Shown one piece after another: positions 4,780 to 5,341 of a stretch of DNA of 5,341 nucleotides. Position numbers and translations under genes: made by a program. Below the pieces are notes generated by a model, which saw only the letters and a program-made list of their open reading frames with translations, was not told where the DNA came from and searched no databases. Source of the DNA: an uncultured Paracoccaceae bacterium (GTDB lineage Bacteria; Pseudomonadota; Alphaproteobacteria; Rhodobacterales; Rhodobacteraceae). Each line of letters opens with the position of its first letter. Within the stretch, counting starts at the first letter, position 1. The stretch covers positions 1-5,341 of the forward strand of contig CALCPC010000310.1 in the NCBI GenBank assembly GCA_937900975.1. Reading direction: 5' to 3'.

Positions 4780-5341
4780 TTATCCCCCACGCACACCACC
4801 CCCACGGGCAATCTGGCGCAGAATGTCCCGGTGCGCGCCAAGATACCCACGAGGCTCCACATAGATGTGGTCCCTCAGCTTGGCGTGGAGACGGGGCAAG
4901 GCGTGGTAGGGAACCGACGCCGCGTAATGATGCTCGGCGTGATAATTCATGTTCCAGCCTAGGAAACGCCAGGGCCACCAGACCAGATTTGTCCGTGTGT
5001 TTTCATCCATCTGCGCAACGGTCGGGCGGCCGACATGCTCTGTCATGCGGATAAACCGCATCACAGGCTCCCCCAGAAACAGCGGCAGCAGCCAGTACCA
5101 GAACGGCGCCCACCAACCGGTCGCCGCCATGATGCCCAAGAGCGCCGCATAGACCGCGACCATCACACGCGCCTCGCGAAAAATCGCGCCATACTCAGAC
5201 TTTGGGATAAACCGCCGCTCCTCAGGCGTCAGCCGTCCCCGGACATGGCGACCAAGCTCCGTGAACTTTGTCCGCCAATAAGGAACGGCGGACAGATACC
5301 AAAGATACCCCACCAGGTTTTCCGGCATCGGCACCAGCTCT
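4780..5341 (-). CDS. Membrane fatty acid desaturase family protein, C-terminal part
   Basis: The frame is open to the right edge, so 186 C-terminal residues are present; family members have about 300, and the first histidine boxes lie outside. The GTG at 5334 and ATG at 5328 are not believed to be starts, because the preceding codons (Glu-Leu) continue the usual family pattern. Visible are two membrane stretches at about 57-73 and 76-90 of the fragment, TEHVGRP (100-106), MDENTRT (111-117) and the final iron-binding box NMNYHAEHH (130-138) with H134, H137 and H138. The family uses a membrane di-iron centre and O2 to desaturate or hydroxylate lipids or other hydrophobic substrates. The substrate cannot be set from this part. 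It ends GGGVRGG before TAA, directly followed by the Rieske gene. The family is clear; whether it desaturates or hydroxylates is open. Confidence 0.88.
   Translation of the reverse strand, partial: ELVPMPENLVGYLWYLSAVPYWRTKFTELGRHVRGRLTPEERRFIPKSEYGAIFREARVMVAVYAALLGIMAATGWWAPFWYWLLPLFLGEPVMRFIRMTEHVGRPTVAQMDENTRTNLVWWPWRFLGWNMNYHAEHHYAASVPYHALPRLHAKLRDHIYVEPRGYLGAHRDILRQIARGGGVRGG

Noticed and set aside
5326..5334. GTG/ATG codons as a true start of a short desaturase
   Set aside because: The frame remains open to the window edge and the preceding residues fit the family; a start here would remove the first histidine boxes.

Overview
The window looks like a chromosomal segment from a high-GC alphaproteobacterium, most likely of the Rhodobacteraceae. 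This rests on the GC-rich coding style, the TakP-like TRAP transporter with a Tat-exported binding protein, the desaturase of a type common in that family, and the C-terminal end of an RTX-type secreted protein. The assignment is by protein style and not by any marker gene.

Layout, left to right. (1) The left edge holds the last 87 codons of a plus-strand gene for an RTX/hemolysin-type calcium-binding secreted protein. (2) About 416 bases follow with no convincing gene. They contain several inverted repeats and one AT-rich patch, and lie between convergent genes. (3) A small minus-strand gene encodes a single-domain, CheY-like receiver that has lost most of the canonical phosphorylation-site residues. 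(4) The rest of the window is one minus-strand series, transcribed right to left: a membrane fatty acid desaturase (5' end outside the window), a small Rieske [2Fe-2S] ferredoxin starting two bases after the desaturase stop, then dctP, dctQ and dctM of a tripartite TRAP transporter.

How the genes fit together. The TRAP set is complete: a periplasmic binding protein, a four-helix small permease and a large permease. The binding protein resembles the TakP / 'mannitol-chloroaromatic' branch, so an organic (keto) acid substrate is likely but not fixed. A GC-rich hairpin between dctP and dctQ, a TTG start with a poor ribosome site for dctQ, and a 40-base dctQ/dctM overlap together suggest that far more binding protein is made than membrane subunits. 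The Rieske ferredoxin is a natural electron donor for the di-iron desaturase. The desaturase-Rieske pair lies only 71 bases upstream of dctP on the same strand, so the five genes may form one transcript, possibly combining oxidation and uptake. That link is an inference.

No RNA gene, CRISPR array, insertion sequence or prophage part was recognised. Nothing here is clearly a new system. The most unusual items are the degenerate receiver, the roughly 60-residue extra segment inside DctM, and the desaturase-Rieske-TRAP arrangement.
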